From Actinomycetes bacterium (GTDB lineage: Bacteria > Actinomycetota > Actinomycetes > Actinomycetales > Actinomycetaceae), in NCBI GenBank assembly GCA_023387755.1, contig JAEWHO010000038.1, forward strand, positions 1 to 63,111: a stretch of 63,111 bases of DNA, in the 5' to 3' direction. The notes beneath the pieces were generated by a model. The model did not search any database, was not told where the DNA came from, and saw only the letters and a list, made by a program, of their open reading frames with translations. The position numbers and the translations under genes are program-made. Positions 61,647-63,111 of this stretch are shown here, piece after piece (the stretch's first letter is position 1; every line of letters begins with the position of its first letter).

Positions 61647-63111
61647 TCATGTGGTCGTCGGTTCGCGCAGGGTGCGGCGCGTGTCATCCCGACGTCGGCG
61701 CGGTGCAATATGGATCTCCGCGCCGGCAACGCAGACGCCGCTCTCCCCCACGATTACCGGGTGGAGCCGAACCTCGTTCACCTCTACTAGGTCGTCTTTC
61801 AGCATCGATAGCCGCCCGATGAGGTCACTGAGTGCGCCCACATCCAGTGGTGGCACCCCGCGATACCCGCGCAGGCGCACACTGGCCGCCACATCATCAA
61901 TCATGGTGCGCGCATCTACACTGGTTAGCGGCGCAATCCGGTAGGAGATATCGTGCAGGACTTCTTCCGCATCCCCGGCCAGCGCGAATGCCAGGATGGG
62001 GCCGTAAAGATCATCTTCCCAAGCCCGCAGCACGCAGGCGGCTCCCGGCGGGGCCATAGGCTGAATATCCCACGACTCATCACCGCGTGCCTGGAAGCGC
62101 TGTGCCACCGATTCCACAGCACGTGCATCAGGCAGATCCAGAGCCACCCCGCCAAGATCAGTGCGGTGACGCAAGAAATGCTGCCGTGACTTCACTACTA
62201 CTGGATACCCGAGCTCCTTGGCTGCCTCGATACTGTCACCCACGGTGGTCACGGTTCGGGTGGGCAGTAGCTCAATCCCGTAATATCCGAGCAGTTCGGC
62301 GGTATGCTCCCCCGCCGGTCCGGGCACTTCGCTAGCCAAGCGCCGGACCAGCGCGTGGGCTGGGCCGGGCTCCAGATCGGGATAGTCCACCAGCTGGGTA
62401 TCGGCGATCCGGTCACGCACCTGCTGTAACTGGCCCAGCCGTAGCAGCTGATGCACTCCGGTATCTAGGTCTGCAAAATACGGCAGGCCCGGTCCGGCCA
62501 GGCGATGCTCACCCAGATTTTCCGGCCCCACTGCGATCCAGGGTTGGGGGGACGACGCCGCAACCGCCTGCTCCCCTACGCTCTGCGCGAAGGCGGCCGC
62601 ACACTCGCGGGCAATGGCCTGCTCTGCTTTAGTCAGCCCGGTTAGCGCCAACACTCCCCCACCACCTTCGCCGGGCTCGGGCGGCACGCTGCCGGGCTCC
62701 AGAGGGCAGATATCCGTGCGCACCAGATCTCCACCATGCCGGAGGATGACTGCCTCAGCCATGGCCGCCAGGGTGGGAGAGGACGCCAGCACCCGCACTG
62801 TAGCGTCCCGCGGCACACCTGCGTGCACGGCAATATCGGTGACCTGGACCAGTTCGGTGAGCGTCGTCGTGGCTAATACGCCGCTTTGACGCAATACCTG
62901 GCCTAAAACTTGGGGTCCATGGGAGGAGGTCGCAACCATGTGGCCGGGTACGAGGCGGCTGCCCGTCCCGGCGGTAATAAGTGCGAAAACTGGCCGCATC
63001 GTGGCGAGGTTGCGGGCGATCCGTGCGAATTTGCGGGCGTTGCCCATCGTGTCTAGGCAGATGAGGGCTGGGACGGAGCGCGGGTGGGCGGCCCAGTACT
63101 GCATGGTGTCG
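61647..63111 (-). CDS. Acetate--CoA ligase/protein acetyltransferase-like ATP-grasp protein (N-terminus beyond window)
   Basis: The last 487 residues of a larger protein. The first part is a succinyl-CoA-ligase-like flavodoxin domain (PALICLDTMGNARKFARIARNLA). After a linker comes an ATP-grasp domain: LLGYYGIELLPTRTV, ELGYPVVVKSRQHFLRHRTDLGGVALDL, YGPILAFALAGDAEEVLHDIS, and NEVRLHPVIVGESG. This matches ADP-forming acyl-CoA synthetases and their GNAT-fused Pat relatives, in which the catalytic histidine is often lost. Whether a GNAT domain is present lies outside the window. It is followed by DUF5998 and the phosphodiesterase. Confidence 0.82.
   Translation of the reverse strand, partial: DTMQYWAAHPRSVPALICLDTMGNARKFARIARNLATMRPVFALITAGTGSRLVPGHMVATSSHGPQVLGQVLRQSGVLATTTLTELVQVTDIAVHAGVPRDATVRVLASSPTLAAMAEAVILRHGGDLVRTDICPLEPGSVPPEPGEGGGGVLALTGLTKAEQAIARECAAAFAQSVGEQAVAASSPQPWIAVGPENLGEHRLAGPGLPYFADLDTGVHQLLRLGQLQQVRDRIADTQLVDYPDLEPGPAHALVRRLASEVPGPAGEHTAELLGYYGIELLPTRTVTTVGDSIEAAKELGYPVVVKSRQHFLRHRTDLGGVALDLPDARAVESVAQRFQARGDESWDIQPMAPPGAACVLRAWEDDLYGPILAFALAGDAEEVLHDISYRIAPLTSVDARTMIDDVAASVRLRGYRGVPPLDVGALSDLIGRLSMLKDDLVEVNEVRLHPVIVGESGVCVAGAEIHIAPRRRRDDTRRTLREPTTT

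Overview
The window comes from a high-GC actinobacterium, most likely a facultatively anaerobic member of the Actinomycetales close to Actinomycetaceae. The evidence is the gene order ruvCAB/yajC/secDF/apt/rel/hisS/aspS, the phosphatidylinositol-mannoside operon beside thrS, and the run acn / TRAM methyltransferase / APC permease / two RCK proteins / DUF3159 / OB-fold / DUF3710 / dut / DUF3093 / DUF4193 / sepH, all of which are actinobacterial hallmarks. A pyruvate formate-lyase locus points to fermentative growth. I cannot name the genus. I see no insertion sequence, prophage or CRISPR array, and no stretch over 300 bases lacks a gene.

Layout. 1-9954: aspS (cut by the window edge), a divergent MFS transporter, a DEAD-box RNA helicase, two tandem dynamin-like GTPases, hisS and a metallo-beta-lactamase hydrolase. 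10081-14389: a DUF349 protein, a possible AbiEi-like orphan and the (p)ppGpp enzyme rel. 14451-21798: apt, secF, secD, yajC, ruvB, ruvA, ruvC and yebC. 21880-28268: NUDIX, pimA, PIM acyltransferase, pgsA, HIT and thrS, nearly all overlapping or abutting. 28416-28987: five tRNA genes (Cys, Gly, Val, Val, Gly). 29078-35510: a YgjV-like protein, glgX, DUF3000-rnd and an ATP-grasp ligase. 35598-42885: pflA, a separate glycyl-radical domain gene, pflB, tgt, a queuosine-precursor transporter and dxs. 43010-50678: an S9 peptidase, a CLC-CBS protein, a frameshifted TIGR01777 gene and acnA. 50851-63111: RNA methyltransferase, KimA-fold APC permease, two RCK proteins, the DUF3159-to-dut run, DUF3093, DUF4193, sepH, a phosphodiesterase, DUF5998 and a CoA-ligase-like protein cut by the window edge.

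How they fit together. Most of the window is housekeeping: translation (aspS, hisS, thrS, tRNAs, tgt), protein export (yajC-secD-secF), recombination (ruvABC), stringent response (rel), envelope lipid synthesis (pgsA to pimA), isoprenoids (dxs), glycogen use (glgX), mixed-acid fermentation (pfl) and cell division (sepH).

The points most worth a second look are: (1) pyruvate formate-lyase is split into a 698-residue catalytic protein and a separate 83-residue glycyl-radical protein; (2) an APC permease of the KimA/KUP fold lacks the acidic residues expected for K+ binding yet sits divergent to two RCK proteins; (3) a TIGR01777 gene carries two one-base deletions 150 bp apart; (4) eight genes have a -10 hexamer exactly six bases before the start codon, suggesting widespread leaderless transcription; (5) two dynamin-like GTPases lie in tandem; and (6) nested inverted repeats precede acnA.
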